Source: Methylobacterium tardum
Lineage (GTDB): Bacteria > Pseudomonadota > Alphaproteobacteria > Rhizobiales > Beijerinckiaceae
Assembly: GCF_023546765.1 (NCBI RefSeq)
Contig: NZ_CP097484.1
Coordinates: 6,816,001 to 6,880,000, forward strand
Direction: 5' to 3'
Length of the DNA stretch: 64,000 nucleotides
Made by a program: the position numbers and the translations under genes. The notes below the pieces were generated by a model that was not told where the DNA came from, did no database searches, and was given only the letters and a program-made list of their open reading frames with translations. Positions 11,670-22,446 of this stretch are shown piece after piece. Within the stretch, counting starts at the first letter, position 1. Each line of letters starts with the position of its first letter.

Positions 11670-11784
11670 CCGTCATTCCGGGACTGCGCGGTAGGGCCCG
11701 AAATCCGGACGCACCGTCGGTGACAGGCTTGGCGCGTTGGCGGATCCGGATCCCGGGCTCCGCGACGCCGCCCCGGCATGACGG
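11670..11784. repeat. Palindromic element, class C, copy 1
   Basis: Outer arms CCGTCATTCCGG (11670-11681) and CCGGCATGACGG (11773-11784) pair with one mismatch, with an inner GGATCCGGATCCCGGGCTC region. Same element as at 39463 and 48493. Confidence 0.75.
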
Positions 11785-11821
11785 CCGAAACGGGTCCGGT
11801 CGGGCAAGACACGAAAAGAAC

Positions 11822-11845
11822 GGGGGCCGGCACAGGCCGGTCCCC
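11822..11845 (-). terminator. Rho-independent terminator of the small gene 11886-12086
   Basis: A 10-bp stem with a 4-nt loop (GGGGGCCGGC paired with the following GGCCGGTCCCC arm, one G-U). On the minus strand it is followed by a T-rich run (GTTCTTTTCGT). It lies about 40 bp after the stop of the minus-strand gene. Confidence 0.65.
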
Positions 11846-11885
11846 GGGACAAGGACGTGTCAGGCGCTGACGAGCGAACCGCTGC

Positions 11886-12086
11886 TCAGCGGCCGCGGTC
11901 GCGGATCAGGCGCTCGATCTCGGCCTCGCCGTGGGAGCGCGCCTTCGCCTCGGTCGGATGCTTCCGGTCCGAGCGCTGGTGCAGCTTGCCGTGCTTGCGG
12001 ATGCTCCACTGGAACAACGAGCCGCTCTCGCCGACCGGCTCCACATCGAGGCTGAAGGGGTAGGTATCTGTCTGCGTCTCACTCAT
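11886..12086 (-). CDS. Small conserved-type hypothetical protein
   Basis: 66 aa, MSETQTDTY start, highly charged, with paired Trp and basic residues ([15 protein letters not shown]) and an acidic/basic C-terminal helix ending RLIRDRG. No signal peptide or membrane span. Function not recognised. A clear terminator hairpin follows it, which supports it as a real transcription unit. A longer in-frame extension to 12191 is possible but the added residues look non-coding (Pro/Arg rich). Confidence 0.6.
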   Translation of the reverse strand: MSETQTDTYPFSLDVEPVGESGSLFQWSIRKHGKLHQRSDRKHPTEAKARSHGEAEIERLIRDRGR

Positions 12087-12147
12087 GGGCCCGATATGGG
12101 GCATCCAGCGACTTTTCGCCATGCCCCTTCGTGAAGTCCTTGCGCTC

Positions 12148-12933
12148 TCAGGCCTCAGTGCCGGTCGCGCGTGCCTGCGCGGCCATGGCAACCAGGCTCT
12201 TGCGCAGCGTACCCATGTCGGTGACGCGCTCCGGGTAGAGGACCCGCGCGGTGCGATCGCCCGCCATCAGGTCCATGCCTTCGGGGTCCAGGCCGGTGAG
12301 GCGCCAGGGCAGGCCGGCTTCCGCACCCGATCCGGCGGCGTAGAGCGCCAGCGCATCGGCGTGATCGGCATTCATGTGCTCCACGGCGCCGCGCTCACCC
12401 GCGACGACCGCGTCCGCGCCGGCGAGATCGAGGAGCAGCTGGTCCCGCGTCAGCGTCGCCGCCTTGGCGAAGCCGCCGTTGAGGTGGCCGGCTGACGGAT
12501 CGAGGGCGAAGAAGCCGAAATCCGGGAAGTCGGCGTAGAGCTTGGCCTTCGGGTGTCGGGCCAGGAACCTGTCCCGGGCACGGGCGTCGGTAGTCTGGGT
12601 CGCGCGCCCGACTACGGTCAGCCGGGGATGGGCGAGGGCGTCGCCCTTCCCGCCCTGCGAGAACAGCAGCGAGCAGCGGGGATCCGCGAGCAGGTTGCGG
12701 GTATGTGCCGAGAGCCGCGACAGCAGCATCAGCGGCGTGCCGTCCGTGTCGGTGGCGATGGTGACCAGCGAGGCGAAGGGCGTGCCGTCCGGATCGAGCG
12801 TCGCGAGTGCACCGGAGCGGATGCTGCGCAGGAGGGTGCGCGACAGGCCGATCGCGTCGAACGGCGCGGCCTCGGCCGGGAGCGGCCGCGCCGGACCGCC
12901 CGGTCCAGATCCGGTCTCGATCGTCTCGCTCAT
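12148..12933 (-). CDS. Pyridoxamine 5'-phosphate oxidase-like (HugZ/DUF2470 type) protein
   Basis: 261 aa with an N-terminal split-barrel FMN-binding-like domain ([11 protein letters not shown] near residue 35, [14 protein letters not shown]) and a C-terminal DUF2470-like domain marked by [11 protein letters not shown] near residue 195. This architecture is shared by haem-utilisation HugZ proteins and related flavin- or haem-binding proteins. The start at 12933 (MSETIETG) is preferred; upstream in-frame residues are Arg-rich. No haem transport genes lie nearby, so a haem role is not supported by context. Confidence 0.75.
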   Translation of the reverse strand: MSETIETGSGPGGPARPLPAEAAPFDAIGLSRTLLRSIRSGALATLDPDGTPFASLVTIATDTDGTPLMLLSRLSAHTRNLLADPRCSLLFSQGGKGDALAHPRLTVVGRATQTTDARARDRFLARHPKAKLYADFPDFGFFALDPSAGHLNGGFAKAATLTRDQLLLDLAGADAVVAGERGAVEHMNADHADALALYAAGSGAEAGLPWRLTGLDPEGMDLMAGDRTARVLYPERVTDMGTLRKSLVAMAAQARATGTEA

Positions 12934-13237
12934 CCGCGCACTCTCCCCCGTTGCGAGCGCCGTCCGTGTCCGCCGCCACATTAGCGGCGCCCTTGACGAC
13001 GCGCGAGGCGGCGGGACCGCGTCAGATCGGCCGCGACCACGGACGTTACGGCCAAGCTATGACCGCCGCTCGCTTTTTCCGATCGGCCGTACTAAAGCAC
13101 CTGTCCCTTTGCGCGAGCCGGGCTGCGCCAAAACCGGTCCGTCTCGCGTGTCCGCCTGCCCCTCGGGGGCCGGGACGTGGCGCGGCCTGTGCATTGAGCC
13201 GGGACCGCGCCTGAGCCCGTTCAGTCAGGGACCGCGC

Positions 13238-13948
13238 ATGCCGACCATCGCCCTCGTCGACGACGACCGGAACATCCTCACGTCGGTGTCGATCGCGCTT
13301 GAGACCGAAGGCTACCGCATCCAGACCTATACGGACGGCGCCTCCGCCCTCGACGGTCTGCGGCACTCGCCGCCCGATCTCGCGATCTTCGACATCAAGA
13401 TGCCGCGCATGGACGGAATGGAGCTTCTCCGACGCCTGCGGCAGAAATCAGACCTTCCCGTGATCTTTTTGACCTCGAAGGACGAGGAGATCGACGAGCT
13501 GTTCGGCCTCAAGATGGGCGCCGACGACTTCATCCATAAGCCGTTCTCGCAGCGGCTGCTGGTGGAGCGGGTGAAGGCGGTGCTGCGCCGCTTCGCCAAG
13601 GAGGCCCCCGGCGCTACGCCGCGCGGGGCCGAGGAGGTCGCCGCCCGCTCTCTGGAGCGCGGCGCGCTGATGATGGATCCGGAGCGCCACACCTGCACGT
13701 GGAAGGGCGAGCCCGTCACCCTGACGGTGACGGAGTTCCTGATCCTCCAGGCCCTCGCGCAGCGTCCCGGCGTGGTGAAGAGCCGGAATGCCCTGATGGA
13801 CGCGGCCTACGACGATCAGGTCTACGTCGACGACCGCACCATCGACAGCCACATCAAGCGGCTGCGCAAGAAGTTCAAGGTGACCGATCAGAGCTTCGAC
13901 ATGATCGAGACGCTCTACGGCGTCGGCTACCGGTTCAAGGAGGCGTGA
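13238..13948 (+). CDS. chvI: OmpR-family response regulator ChvI
   Basis: Two-component transcription factor, 236 aa. The receiver domain has the acidic pocket VDDD at residues 7-10, the phosphoacceptor Asp52 in [10 protein letters not shown] and the conserved Lys in FIHKPF. The C-terminal winged helix contains [12 protein letters not shown] and ends [10 protein letters not shown]. The paired sensor kinase starts at the stop codon, and hprK and EIIA follow, the arrangement typical of ChvI/ExoR-system regulators in Rhizobiales. In that group it controls envelope, acid and symbiosis or virulence genes; the targets here are unknown. Confidence 0.92.
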   Translation: MPTIALVDDDRNILTSVSIALETEGYRIQTYTDGASALDGLRHSPPDLAIFDIKMPRMDGMELLRRLRQKSDLPVIFLTSKDEEIDELFGLKMGADDFIHKPFSQRLLVERVKAVLRRFAKEAPGATPRGAEEVAARSLERGALMMDPERHTCTWKGEPVTLTVTEFLILQALAQRPGVVKSRNALMDAAYDDQVYVDDRTIDSHIKRLRKKFKVTDQSFDMIETLYGVGYRFKEA

Positions 13949-15771
13949 TCTTCAGGGTCCGCCGCGTGTCCGCCCGCATGCCCGCCCAGGCCGAGGATGC
14001 CCCGGCCCGTCCCTCGCTGGCCCAAGCCCTGTCCCGTCCGCTCGGTTGGCCCCGCGCCCTTTGGGACGCGGTCGGCCAGCGCGCCTCGCCGAGCCTGACG
14101 CGCCGCATCGTGGTTCTCAACCTCGTCGGGTTGATCGCGCTGCTCGTCGGGTTCCTCTACCTCAACCAGTTCCGCCAAGGCCTCATCCAGGCCCGGATCC
14201 AGAGTCTCGCCATCCAGGGTGAGATCATCGCGGGGGCGATCGCGGCTTCCGCGTCCGTCGATACCGACACGATCCGCATCGATCCCGACAAGCTGCTCCA
14301 GCAGCAGGCCGGGGAGGCGGTGGAAGAGGAATCGCAGCCGCTCGCCTTCTCGCTCAACCCCGAGAAGGTGGCGCCGCTCCTCTCGCGCCTCGTCACCCCT
14401 ACCGGCAACCGCGCCCGGGTCTACGACCAGGAGGGCGGCCTCCTGTTCGACACCCGCACCCTGTTCAAGCGCGGCGACGCCGGGCGGCCGGATCCGCTCG
14501 AGCCCAAGCCGCACAAGCCGGGCATGCTCGAATCCGCCTTCGAGACGATCCAGACCAAGCTCGGTGGCCTGTTCCGCAGCCGCACCGAGCAGGCCGAGGA
14601 GACCGGTCCGGTCAACGGGCATTCGCTCCGCGAGGTCCAGGCCGCGCTCGGCGGCAACCGCGGCAGCCTCGTCCGGCGCAACAAGCTCGGTGAGACCACC
14701 GTTTCGGTGGCCGTGCCGATCCACCGGGCCGGCTCGGTCCGCGGCGCGCTGCTCATCTCGACGCAGGGCGACGCCATCGACCGCGTCATCGCCTCGGAGC
14801 GCTTCGGCCTCCTGCAGGTCTTCCTGGTCGCCTCGGCCGTGATGGTGGTGCTGTCGTTTCTGCTCGCGGGCGCCATCGCGGGCCCGGTGCGCCGCCTCGC
14901 GGAGGCCGCCGAGAAGGTGCGCATGGGCATCAAGACCCGCGAGGAGATCCCGGACTTCACCGAGCGCACCGACGAGATCGGGCACCTGTCCGGGGCGCTC
15001 CGCGACATGACCCAGGCGCTCTACCGGCGGATCGACGCCATCGAAAGCTTCGCGGCCGATGTCAGCCACGAGCTGAAGAACCCGCTCACCTCGCTGCGCA
15101 GCGCGGTGGAGACCCTGCCGCTTGCCAAGACCGACGATTCGCGCGGCCGGCTGATGGCGATCATCCAGCACGACGTGAAGCGCCTCGACCGGCTGATCAG
15201 CGACATCGCCGACGCCTCGCGCCTCGATGCCGAACTCGCCCGCGCGGAGGCGCGCCGGGTCGACCTGCGGCGGCTGCTCACCACGGTCGTGTCGGTGGCC
15301 AACGAGCGACGCCGGCCCAAGGACTGCCTCATCCATCTCGACGTCGAGGCGACGGCGTCGGACCTCGATGCGCCGTTCACGATCATCGGCCATGACAGCC
15401 GGCTCGGACAGGTCGTCAACAACCTCCTCGACAATGCGCGCTCGTTCTCGCCCTCGGACGCGAAGGTCCGCGTCGTGCTGCGGCGGGTCCGGGGCGAGGT
15501 CGAGCTGGTCTGCGAGGACGAGGGTCCGGGGATTCCGGAGCACGCTCTGGAGCGGATCTTCGAGCGCTTCTACACCGACCGGCCCGAGCAGGGCTTCGGC
15601 CAGAATTCGGGCCTGGGCCTGTCGATCTCGCGCCAGATCGTCCAGGCGCATCGCGGAACGATCCGCGCCGAGAACCGTCCCGGCGCACCCGACGAGGAGG
15701 GCGAGCCGACGATCCGCGGCGCGCGCTTCATCGTGCGCCTGCCGGCGGCGCCCCGCCAGCTTCACGCCTGA
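13945..15771 (+). CDS. chvG: Sensor histidine kinase ChvG
   Basis: Membrane sensor kinase. A first membrane span ([19 protein letters not shown]) near residue 55 and a second ([11 protein letters not shown]) near residue 310 flank a periplasmic sensor region. HAMP follows, then the H-box [13 protein letters not shown] near residue 370, the N-box NNLLDNA and the ATP lid [11 protein letters not shown]. The GTG at 13945 overlaps the chvI stop (GTGA), but the Shine-Dalgarno AAGGAGG lies only 1 bp before it, so a start at ATG 13978 is possible. The stop overlaps the hprK ATG. Its activity in relatives is held down by ExoR, which is not in the window. Confidence 0.92.
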   Translation: MIFRVRRVSARMPAQAEDAPARPSLAQALSRPLGWPRALWDAVGQRASPSLTRRIVVLNLVGLIALLVGFLYLNQFRQGLIQARIQSLAIQGEIIAGAIAASASVDTDTIRIDPDKLLQQQAGEAVEEESQPLAFSLNPEKVAPLLSRLVTPTGNRARVYDQEGGLLFDTRTLFKRGDAGRPDPLEPKPHKPGMLESAFETIQTKLGGLFRSRTEQAEETGPVNGHSLREVQAALGGNRGSLVRRNKLGETTVSVAVPIHRAGSVRGALLISTQGDAIDRVIASERFGLLQVFLVASAVMVVLSFLLAGAIAGPVRRLAEAAEKVRMGIKTREEIPDFTERTDEIGHLSGALRDMTQALYRRIDAIESFAADVSHELKNPLTSLRSAVETLPLAKTDDSRGRLMAIIQHDVKRLDRLISDIADASRLDAELARAEARRVDLRRLLTTVVSVANERRRPKDCLIHLDVEATASDLDAPFTIIGHDSRLGQVVNNLLDNARSFSPSDAKVRVVLRRVRGEVELVCEDEGPGIPEHALERIFERFYTDRPEQGFGQNSGLGLSISRQIVQAHRGTIRAENRPGAPDEEGEPTIRGARFIVRLPAAPRQLHA

Positions 15772-16211
15772 TGATCGTTCTCCACGCCGCCTGCTGCACG
15801 CTCGGCGGCGCGGGGATCCTCGTCCGCGGCGAGTCCGGGTCCGGGAAGTCGAGCTTGGCGCTGCTGCTCGCATCCGGCGAGGATGGAACCTTCGTGGCGG
15901 ACGACCGGGTCGTCTGCGCGGTCGAGGAGGGGCGGCTGGTGGCCCGGCCTCATCCCGCGCTGGCCGGCCGGGTCGAGGTGCGGGGGCAGGGTATCCTGTC
16001 GCTGGCCGATCTCGGCGTCACGCCCAGCGCCGAGACGGTCCTGCAACTCGCGGTCGATCTCGTCGCGGAGGCGCCGCGCCTTCCCGAACCCGCCGAGGCC
16101 GCGCTCGTCCTCGGGGTCAGGCTCCCGCGGGTCGTCCTGGACGCCGGCGTGCGTTCCGCCGGCCTCGCGCCGCTGATCATCCGTTCGGCGCTGCGAAAAG
16201 CGCAGCCGTGA
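15771..16211 (+). CDS. hprK: HPr kinase/phosphorylase, short alphaproteobacterial form
   Basis: 146 aa, corresponding only to the C-terminal catalytic part of HprK; the N-terminal domain of Firmicutes HprK is absent, as usual in alphaproteobacteria. The Walker A loop GESGSGKSS lies at residues 20-28 and is followed by FVADDRV, which carries the acidic catalytic residues. It phosphorylates and dephosphorylates a Ser of HPr in the nitrogen-type PTS. It overlaps chvG by one base, and EIIA follows 175 bp later. No HPr gene is beside it. Confidence 0.9.
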   Translation: MIVLHAACCTLGGAGILVRGESGSGKSSLALLLASGEDGTFVADDRVVCAVEEGRLVARPHPALAGRVEVRGQGILSLADLGVTPSAETVLQLAVDLVAEAPRLPEPAEAALVLGVRLPRVVLDAGVRSAGLAPLIIRSALRKAQP

Positions 16212-16386
16212 CTTCGCAGCCGCACAGGTGCGCCGAGTCGCGCAACGGTGGTATCCCCCCATGGCGCGCACGCGGCAGCCATGGCATGATCACAGCAATG
16301 TCCGGGCAAAAAAGTCGCGTTCGCCTTGTGGGGGGCTGTGCGATGCACAACATGGCAGCACACACAGGACGTTGGAACACGTGTCG

Positions 16387-16788
16387 ATGATTGGCATGGT
16401 GCTCGTCACTCACGGGCTGCTGGCGACCGAGTTCAAGGCCGCTCTGGAGCACGTGGTCGGCCCGCAGGATCAGATCGAAACGATCACGATCGGGCCGGAG
16501 GACGATATGGAGCTGCGACGACGGGACATCATGTCCGCGGTCTGTCGCGTGAATACCGGAGACGGCGTGGTGGTGCTCACCGACATGTTCGGCGGCACGC
16601 CGTCCAATCTGGCGCTCTCGTGCATGAACGGCGGTTCGGTCGAGGTCGTCGCGGGGATCAATCTGCCGATGCTGATCAAGCTCGCCAGCGTCCGCGACGA
16701 GGAGAAGCTCGGCGACGCCGTGCTTCACGCCCAGGAAGCCGGACGCAAGTACATCAACGTCGCCTCGCGCGTCCTCGCCGGCAAGTAA
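16387..16788 (+). CDS. PTS mannose-family EIIA component
   Basis: 133-aa phosphotransferase domain of the EIIA-Man type. The active His is residue 9 in VLVTHG; LTDMFGGTPSN near residue 60 and the GINLPMLIKLA block are typical. Alphaproteobacteria use it as a regulator in an incomplete PTS with no sugar permease. The ATG at 16387 is two codons after an alternative GTG (16381); both have the same weak AGGA upstream. It follows chvIG-hprK and ends 6 bp before a convergent exporter gene, so the usual next gene, ptsH, is absent. Confidence 0.9.
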   Translation: MIGMVLVTHGLLATEFKAALEHVVGPQDQIETITIGPEDDMELRRRDIMSAVCRVNTGDGVVVLTDMFGGTPSNLALSCMNGGSVEVVAGINLPMLIKLASVRDEEKLGDAVLHAQEAGRKYINVASRVLAGK

Positions 16789-16794
16789 CGCCGC

Positions 16795-17685
16795 TCACGT
16801 CTCCAGGATCGCCGCCTGGGGTGCCGATCGCCGCGAACCGACGGTGATCCCCACGGAGGCCGCGATGACGAGGCCGATCGCGAGCCATTGCACGGCACTG
16901 ATTCGCTCCCCCAGCAGCACGAGGCCGGCACAGGCTGCGACGGCCGGCTCCAGGCTCATGAGCACGCCGAAGCTCTTCCGATCGAGGCGGCGAAGGGCCG
17001 TCATCTCCAGCGAGTAGGGCAGGGCGCTCGACATGATCGCCACAGCGAGCCCGGAGAGCAGGATTCCGGGTGCGAGGAGGCTCGCCCCCGCCTCGGCCAC
17101 ACCGAACGGTGCCACCACGAGCGCGGCGGTGAACATGCCGAGCGAGACCGCTTGGCCGCCATCGACCCGGCCGGCGCGCTGGCCGAACAGGATGTAGAGC
17201 GCCCAGGCCAGCGCCGCCCCGAGATCCAGCGCGACGCCGACGAGGTCGAGCCCGTCGGTGGTGGCGATCGGCAGGAGCAGCAGCAGCCCGAGGATTGCGA
17301 GGCCGATCCACAGGAAATCGGATCGGCGCCGCGAGGCGATCAGCGCGACCGCCAGTGGCCCGGCGAACTCGATCGCCACGGCCGGCCCGAGGGGCAGCCG
17401 CGCCAGGGCTAGGTAGAACAGCAGGTTCATCAGCCCCAGAGCCGCGCCGTAGAGCGCGATCCAGCCCGCCTCCCGCGCCGGCAGGCTCCGTCGCCACGGC
17501 CGCCATACGGCGATGAGGATCAGCGCCGAGAAGCCGACCCGCAGCGCCGACGTCCCCGCCGCACCGACGGCCGGGAACAGGCTCTTGGCAAAGGTGGCCC
17601 CGCACTGGAGCGAGACCATGCCGGTGACCAGGGCCGCGACCGACAGCGCGACTGCGGACGGGGCGCCCCGCCCGAGGGTGCTCAC
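16795..17685 (-). CDS. EamA-family inner-membrane exporter (RhtA-like)
   Basis: 296 aa with ten predicted hydrophobic spans in two EamA halves; the conserved ALEFAGP-like motif appears as [11 protein letters not shown] near residue 105. The closest type by eye is RhtA, an exporter of threonine/homoserine, but substrate assignment within this superfamily is weak. The start is a GTG overlapping the hslU stop (GTGA at 17682), so it is translationally coupled to hslU, an unusual partner. Convergent with EIIA. Confidence 0.85.
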   Translation of the reverse strand: MSTLGRGAPSAVALSVAALVTGMVSLQCGATFAKSLFPAVGAAGTSALRVGFSALILIAVWRPWRRSLPAREAGWIALYGAALGLMNLLFYLALARLPLGPAVAIEFAGPLAVALIASRRRSDFLWIGLAILGLLLLLPIATTDGLDLVGVALDLGAALAWALYILFGQRAGRVDGGQAVSLGMFTAALVVAPFGVAEAGASLLAPGILLSGLAVAIMSSALPYSLEMTALRRLDRKSFGVLMSLEPAVAACAGLVLLGERISAVQWLAIGLVIAASVGITVGSRRSAPQAAILET

Positions 17686-18995
17686 AAGATGAACCGGCTC
17701 AGATCCGCGTTGGCCGCGAGATCCTGCACCCGGGCCCGCACATAGGCGGCATCGATCGGGACGGTCTCACCCGACCGGTCAGTGGCCGTGAAGGAGATCT
17801 CGCCGATCACCCGTTCCAGGACCGTCTGCAGCCGGCGGGCACCAATATTCTCCACCGAGGAATTCACCTCGACGGCAACGCGGGCGAGCGCGTCCACCGC
17901 GTCGTCCGTGAAGGCGAGGGTCACACCCTCGGTCTCCATCAGGGCGACGGTCTGTTTGATCAGGCTCGCCTCGGTGGTGGTCAGGATCTGCTTGAAGTCG
18001 TCAACGGTGAGCGGCTGCAGCTCGACCCGGATCGGCAGGCGCCCCTGCAACTCCGGCAGCAGGTCCGCAGGCTTCGACACGTGGAAGGCGCCGGAGGCGA
18101 TGAACAGGATGTGGTCGGTCTTCACCGGGCCGTGCTTGGTGGCGACCGTCGTGCCCTCGATCAACGGCAGCAGGTCGCGCTGCACGCCTTCACGGGAGAC
18201 ATCGCCGGACGAGCGGCCCTCGCGGGCGCAGATCTTGTCGATCTCGTCGAGGAAGACGATGCCGTTGTTCTCGACCTCGCGAATTGCCTCGCGCACCAGC
18301 GCCTCGTCGTCGACGAGCTTGTCGGATTCCTCGGCCATCAGCGGCGCGTAGGCGTCGCGGACCAGGACACGGCGCGGCTTGCCGCGCTGGCCGCCGAGGG
18401 CCTTGCCCAGCATGTCGCCGATGTTGATCGCACCCATGGACGCGCCCGGCATGCCGGGGATCTCGAACATCGGCAGGCCCGCGGGCGCGCCGGCGGCCAG
18501 TTCCAGCTCGACTTCCTTGTCGCCGAGCTCGCTGTTGCGGAGCTTGCGGCGGAAGCTGTCGCGGGTGGCGGCGCTCGCGGTGGGGCCGACGAGGGCATCG
18601 AGGATCCGGTTCTCGGCCGCGGCCTCGGCCTTGGCCTTCACGCCCTCGCGCTTCACCTGACGGGTCAGGCCGATCGCCACCTCCACGAGGTCGCGGACGA
18701 TCTGCTCGACGTCGCGGCCGACATAGCCGACCTCGGTGAACTTCGTGGCCTCGATCTTCAGGAACGGCGCGTTGGCGAGACGGGCGAGGCGCCGGGCGAT
18801 CTCGGTCTTGCCGCAGCCCGTCGGGCCGATCATCAGGATGTTCTTGGGCGCCACCTCCTCGCGCAGCGGCCCGGTGAGCTGCTGGCGGCGCCAGCGGTTG
18901 CGCAGCGCGATCGCGACGGCGCGCTTGGCGTCGTGCTGCCCGACGATGAAGCGATCGAGTTCGGACACGATCTCGCGCGGAGAGAACGTCGTCAC
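17682..18995 (-). CDS. hslU: HslU, ATPase subunit of the HslVU protease
   Basis: AAA+ unfoldase, 437 aa. Walker [16 protein letters not shown] near residue 60, the I-domain in the middle, Walker [10 protein letters not shown] near residue 250, and the C-terminal tail DLSRFIL that docks into HslV pockets. Full length. Its partner hslV lies at 24882-25412 on the same strand, separated by a sulfate-type transporter and two chemoreceptors, instead of the usual adjacent hslV-hslU. An EamA exporter is coupled to its 3' end. Confidence 0.96.
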   Translation of the reverse strand: MTTFSPREIVSELDRFIVGQHDAKRAVAIALRNRWRRQQLTGPLREEVAPKNILMIGPTGCGKTEIARRLARLANAPFLKIEATKFTEVGYVGRDVEQIVRDLVEVAIGLTRQVKREGVKAKAEAAAENRILDALVGPTASAATRDSFRRKLRNSELGDKEVELELAAGAPAGLPMFEIPGMPGASMGAINIGDMLGKALGGQRGKPRRVLVRDAYAPLMAEESDKLVDDEALVREAIREVENNGIVFLDEIDKICAREGRSSGDVSREGVQRDLLPLIEGTTVATKHGPVKTDHILFIASGAFHVSKPADLLPELQGRLPIRVELQPLTVDDFKQILTTTEASLIKQTVALMETEGVTLAFTDDAVDALARVAVEVNSSVENIGARRLQTVLERVIGEISFTATDRSGETVPIDAAYVRARVQDLAANADLSRFIL

Positions 18996-19052
18996 CGCTT
19001 AGCCATCCCTGTTCCCCGGCCCGACACGCAGGCCCTGCGCCGGGAATGGGGT

Positions 19053-19083
19053 CGCGCGCCGCCGCGCGCAAGGGCGGCGCGCG
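19053..19083 (-). terminator. Strong GC hairpin after the SulP gene
   Basis: An 11-bp perfect stem (CGCGCGCCGCC paired with GGCGGCGCGCG) with a 9-nt loop, 15 bp after the minus-strand sulP stop. No T-run follows, so it is either a weak intrinsic terminator or an mRNA-stabilising 3' hairpin. It separates sulP from hslU. Confidence 0.5.
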
Positions 19084-19097
19084 CGCGAATAGCCGCC

Positions 19098-20594
19098 TCA
19101 GTGGCTTGCCAGCGACGGCGATGCGCCGGCCTTGTCGTGCGTGCCGAAACGCTCGACCAGGGTGGCGCTCGCCGCGTTGAGCCCGATCACCTCGACGCTG
19201 CGTCCCCTTGCGCGGGCCTTGAGGACCACGCGGTCGAGGGCGGCGACCGCCGAGATGTCCCAGAAATGCGCGGCGTGCACGTCGATCACGAGACGCTCGA
19301 CCGGCTCCAGCACGTCGATCGCGTCCGTGAAGGTGCCGGCCGAGGCGAAGAAGACTTGGCCGGTGACGTGGTAGGTCCTGGTCCTGCCGTCGGCGGACAG
19401 CGCGGCGGTCACCCGGCTCAGCCGCGACACCTTCCCGGCGAAGAACACCCCGGACAGGAGCACGCCGACCAGGACGCCGATGGCGAGGTCGCGGGTCGCC
19501 ACGACCACCAGGACGGTGGCCAGCATCACTGCCGATGACGGCAGCGGGTTGGTGCGCAGCTGCGCCAGCGAGCGCCACGAGAAGGTGTTCAGCGAGACCA
19601 TGATCATCACGGCCGTCAACGCCGCCACCGGGACGACGGCGAGCAGACCCTGCAGCGCGACGAGAAGCACCAGCAGGAAGGCGCCGGCCACCAAAGTGGA
19701 CAGCCGGCCGCGCGCGCCTGACGAGACGTTGATCACCGACTGGCCGATCATCGCGCAGCCGCCCATGCCGCCGAACACCGCCGAGGCCATGTTGGCCAGA
19801 CCCTGGCCCATGCATTCGCGATTCTTGTTGCTGCCGGTATCGGTCATGTCGTCGACGATCTGCGCGGTGAGCAGGCTCTCCAGCAATCCCACCGCCGCCA
19901 GGGTCACCGCGTAGGGCAGCAGGATCCGCAGGGTCTCGAGGGTGAGCGGAACGTCGGGCAGGGCGAAGCTCGGTAGCGCCGAGGGCAGGGCGCCCAGATG
20001 CGAGACCGTCCGGACGTCGAGGTGGAACGCCGCCGTGAGCGTGGTCAGCACCGCGATCGCCACGAGCGGCGACGGGATCGCCCGCGTGATCCGCGGGAAG
20101 CCGTAGATGATCACGAGGCCGAGGGCGATCAGCCCGTAGGTGGCCGGCGTCACGCCGGTCAGCTCGGGAAGCTGCGCCAGGAAGATCAGGATCGCCAGCG
20201 CGTTGACGAAGCCGGTCATGACCGATTGCGACACGAAGCGCATCAACCGGCCGAGCTTCAGCAGGCCGGCGAGAATCTGGATCAGCCCCATCAGGATGGT
20301 GGCGGCGAACAGGTACTGGACTCCGTGCTCGCGCACGAGATCGACCATCACCACCGCGGTGGCGGCTGTCGCCGCCGATATCATCGCCGGGCGGCCGCCC
20401 GCGAATGCGATCGTGCAGGCAATCACCACCGAGGCGTAGAGGCCGACCTTCGGGTCGACTCCGGCGATGACCGAGAACCCGATGGCTTCGGGGATCAACG
20501 CGAGGGCGACGACGATCCCCGAGAGGGCGTCGGCGCGCACGTTCGACCTCCACCCGTGAAGGAGGCCGGCAGTTCCGGATAAGTTGCGTGACAT
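19098..20594 (-). CDS. SulP-family anion transporter with STAS domain
   Basis: About 498 aa. Ten or more hydrophobic spans carry SulP signatures (ALALIPEAIGFSVIAGV near residue 30, GCAMIGQSVINVSSGARGR near residue 290), and the C-terminal cytosolic STAS domain holds LVIDVHAAHFWDISAVAALD. This type includes BicA-like bicarbonate and sulfate carriers; the anion cannot be chosen from sequence. The ATG at 20594 has GGA seven bases upstream; an ATG at 20600 adds two residues. It is one of five consecutive minus-strand genes between hslV and hslU. Confidence 0.87.
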   Translation of the reverse strand: MSRNLSGTAGLLHGWRSNVRADALSGIVVALALIPEAIGFSVIAGVDPKVGLYASVVIACTIAFAGGRPAMISAATAATAVVMVDLVREHGVQYLFAATILMGLIQILAGLLKLGRLMRFVSQSVMTGFVNALAILIFLAQLPELTGVTPATYGLIALGLVIIYGFPRITRAIPSPLVAIAVLTTLTAAFHLDVRTVSHLGALPSALPSFALPDVPLTLETLRILLPYAVTLAAVGLLESLLTAQIVDDMTDTGSNKNRECMGQGLANMASAVFGGMGGCAMIGQSVINVSSGARGRLSTLVAGAFLLVLLVALQGLLAVVPVAALTAVMIMVSLNTFSWRSLAQLRTNPLPSSAVMLATVLVVVATRDLAIGVLVGVLLSGVFFAGKVSRLSRVTAALSADGRTRTYHVTGQVFFASAGTFTDAIDVLEPVERLVIDVHAAHFWDISAVAALDRVVLKARARGRSVEVIGLNAASATLVERFGTHDKAGASPSLASH

Positions 20595-20775
20595 GAACAT
20601 TCCGCACGGGACGCGTGTCCGCCGGCTTGGGCGGAGCGATCAGCGCCTCGAATGCGTGGTCCGGCGGATCGGCGGCCGGAAGAGCCACCCGGGCTTTCAC
20701 CGGGTCCTTGCGAATGGCCGGACCCTACGGGGCCCGGCGCTGCAATGCAACATCGGCGCGAAGCGCCGCCGCGGC

Positions 20776-22446
20776 TCAGGCGGCGCGCACCTGTGCCACG
20801 AACCCGGCGACCTCGCCGCCGAGGCCGTTGGAGCGGCGCGCGATGTCGGCGGCGGCGTCCAGCACCTCGGCCGCGCTGGCGCCGGTCTGGCGGGCTGCCT
20901 CGAGGACATGCGCCATCGTCTCGGTGACGGACCGGGTGCCGCTCGCGGCCTCGGAGACGCTGCGGGCGATCTCCTGCGTGGCGAGCTGCTGCTCCTCGAC
21001 CGCCGCGGCGACGCCGAGCGCGATGCCGTGGACCTGCTCGATCGTGCCGCCGATCTCCTCGATGGCGGCGACCGCCTCGTGGGTCGCGGCGCGCATGGCG
21101 GCGATCTGGCCGGCAATCTCCTCGGTGGCCTTGGCGGTCTGGGTCGCGAGATCCTTCACCTCGGTGGCGACCACCGCGAAGCCGCGGCCGGCCTCGCCGG
21201 CCCGGGCCGCCTCGATCGTGGCGTTCAGCGCCAGGAGATTGGTCTGGCCCGCGATCGTGGAGATGAGAGAGACGACCTGCCCGATGCCGTCGGCACTGCG
21301 GGCGAGCGCCTGGACGCTGGAGCGCGTCCGCCGCGCCGCCTCGACGGCGCTCTCGGCAGCGGTGGAGGTCTGGGTCACCTGGACCCCGATCTCGCTGGCG
21401 GTGGCGGCCAGCTCCTCGGTCGCGGCCGCGACGGCCTCGACGTTGTGGGCCGTCGTCTCGGCCGCACGGGTCACGGCCTGCGACTGCGTGCCGGTATGCT
21501 CGGCATTGCCGGCCATCGCGGCGGCGGCACGCTCCATCCCGTTCGCGGCGCCCGCGAGATGATCGACGAGACCGCCGATGCTGCCCTGGAACCGGTCCGC
21601 GAGACTCGACATCTCGGCGCGCTTGCGCAGGGCCGCCTCGGCATCCATGCGCTCGTGATCCTGGCGCAGGGCCTCCGCGTCCCGAATCGCCGCGCTGAAC
21701 ACCTGCATGCTCGTCCAGATCGCCCCGATCTCGTCGCGGCCCGGCTTAATGGCCGGCAGGGTGTGATCGCCGCGCGACAGGCGCTGGATCGCGTCCGAGA
21801 CCGCCCGCAGCGGCCGCGCGATCTGGCGCTGCCCGACCAGCAGGCCGAGTGCGCCGCAGATCAGGGCTCCGGCCAGGGCGAGACCCAGAAGGAGCAGCGT
21901 CCGCGCCTGGAACAGCGCCTGCGTCTCGCCCTTGATCGCCGCCATCTCGGCACGCCCCTGATTCACCAGGGTGTCGATGCTTGCCTGGAAGGCCTTGCGG
22001 TTGGCGCGGTTCGCGTCGTTGAAGCCGAGATCGGCGGCGGCGCGCGGGCTCACCGTCTCGCCCGCTTCGGCGAGGGCCGTGCGCAGCGCTCGGAACGCGT
22101 CGGCATTGCGCGCCATCGCGTCGAAGAGCGGTCGCTCCGCCTCCGTCACCTGCGGCGCCCACTCGCTCCGCAGCGCGTCCATGTCGGCCAAGCCCTTGCG
22201 GACACCGGCGGCGTATTTCGCGGCCTCGGTCCGGTCGGCGGACGCGTAGACGCCGCGCGAATCCATCGTGACTTCGGCGGCGAGGCGGTTGAAGTTCGCA
22301 GCATTCAGCGCCCGGATCGAGGCATTCTCGACTTTGGTCAACGAGCGTTCGAAGCTCTGAAGCGTCGCCACGCTGACGCCCGCCACGACCAGCGTCGTCA
22401 GGCTGCAGGCGCCGACGAACCCCAGGAGCTTTCCGCCGATTTGCAT
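20776..22446 (-). CDS. Methyl-accepting chemotaxis protein
   Basis: Chemoreceptor of 556 aa. A first membrane span near residues 5-27, a periplasmic helical region without a recognised ligand domain, a second span near residues 182-204, HAMP, then the cytoplasmic signalling hairpin with the tip block [20 protein letters not shown]. The pentapeptide for CheR/CheB tethering is not seen at the end (…[11 protein letters not shown]). The ATG at 22446 has AGGG at a good distance; an upstream TTG would add 11 residues. A second receptor with the same C-terminal ending lies immediately upstream. Confidence 0.93.
   Translation of the reverse strand: MQIGGKLLGFVGACSLTTLVVAGVSVATLQSFERSLTKVENASIRALNAANFNRLAAEVTMDSRGVYASADRTEAAKYAAGVRKGLADMDALRSEWAPQVTEAERPLFDAMARNADAFRALRTALAEAGETVSPRAAADLGFNDANRANRKAFQASIDTLVNQGRAEMAAIKGETQALFQARTLLLLGLALAGALICGALGLLVGQRQIARPLRAVSDAIQRLSRGDHTLPAIKPGRDEIGAIWTSMQVFSAAIRDAEALRQDHERMDAEAALRKRAEMSSLADRFQGSIGGLVDHLAGAANGMERAAAAMAGNAEHTGTQSQAVTRAAETTAHNVEAVAAATEELAATASEIGVQVTQTSTAAESAVEAARRTRSSVQALARSADGIGQVVSLISTIAGQTNLLALNATIEAARAGEAGRGFAVVATEVKDLATQTAKATEEIAGQIAAMRAATHEAVAAIEEIGGTIEQVHGIALGVAAAVEEQQLATQEIARSVSEAASGTRSVTETMAHVLEAARQTGASAAEVLDAAADIARRSNGLGGEVAGFVAQVRAA

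Larger units (their letters stand above)
11519..11885. other. Intergenic region upstream of lepA with a class C repeat and a terminator
   Basis: No gene seen. It holds the lepA 5' leader on the minus strand, a class C palindromic element (11670-11784) and the terminator hairpin of the small gene at 11886-12086. Confidence 0.7.

Noticed and set aside
11525..11833. Extension of lepA to a 705-aa protein
   Set aside because: The extra N-terminus passes through a palindromic repeat and lacks LepA similarity; ATG 11518 gives the family length.
13927..15873. 648-codon minus-strand frame opposite chvG
   Set aside because: Shadow of chvG with no family pattern and no ribosome site.
16789..16794. HPr gene after EIIA
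   Set aside because: Only 6 bp lie between EIIA and the convergent exporter.
18190..20700. Very long minus-strand frame of 836 codons over hslU and sulP
   Set aside because: Arg/Gly/Pro-rich shadow of the two real genes in another frame; no conserved motifs.
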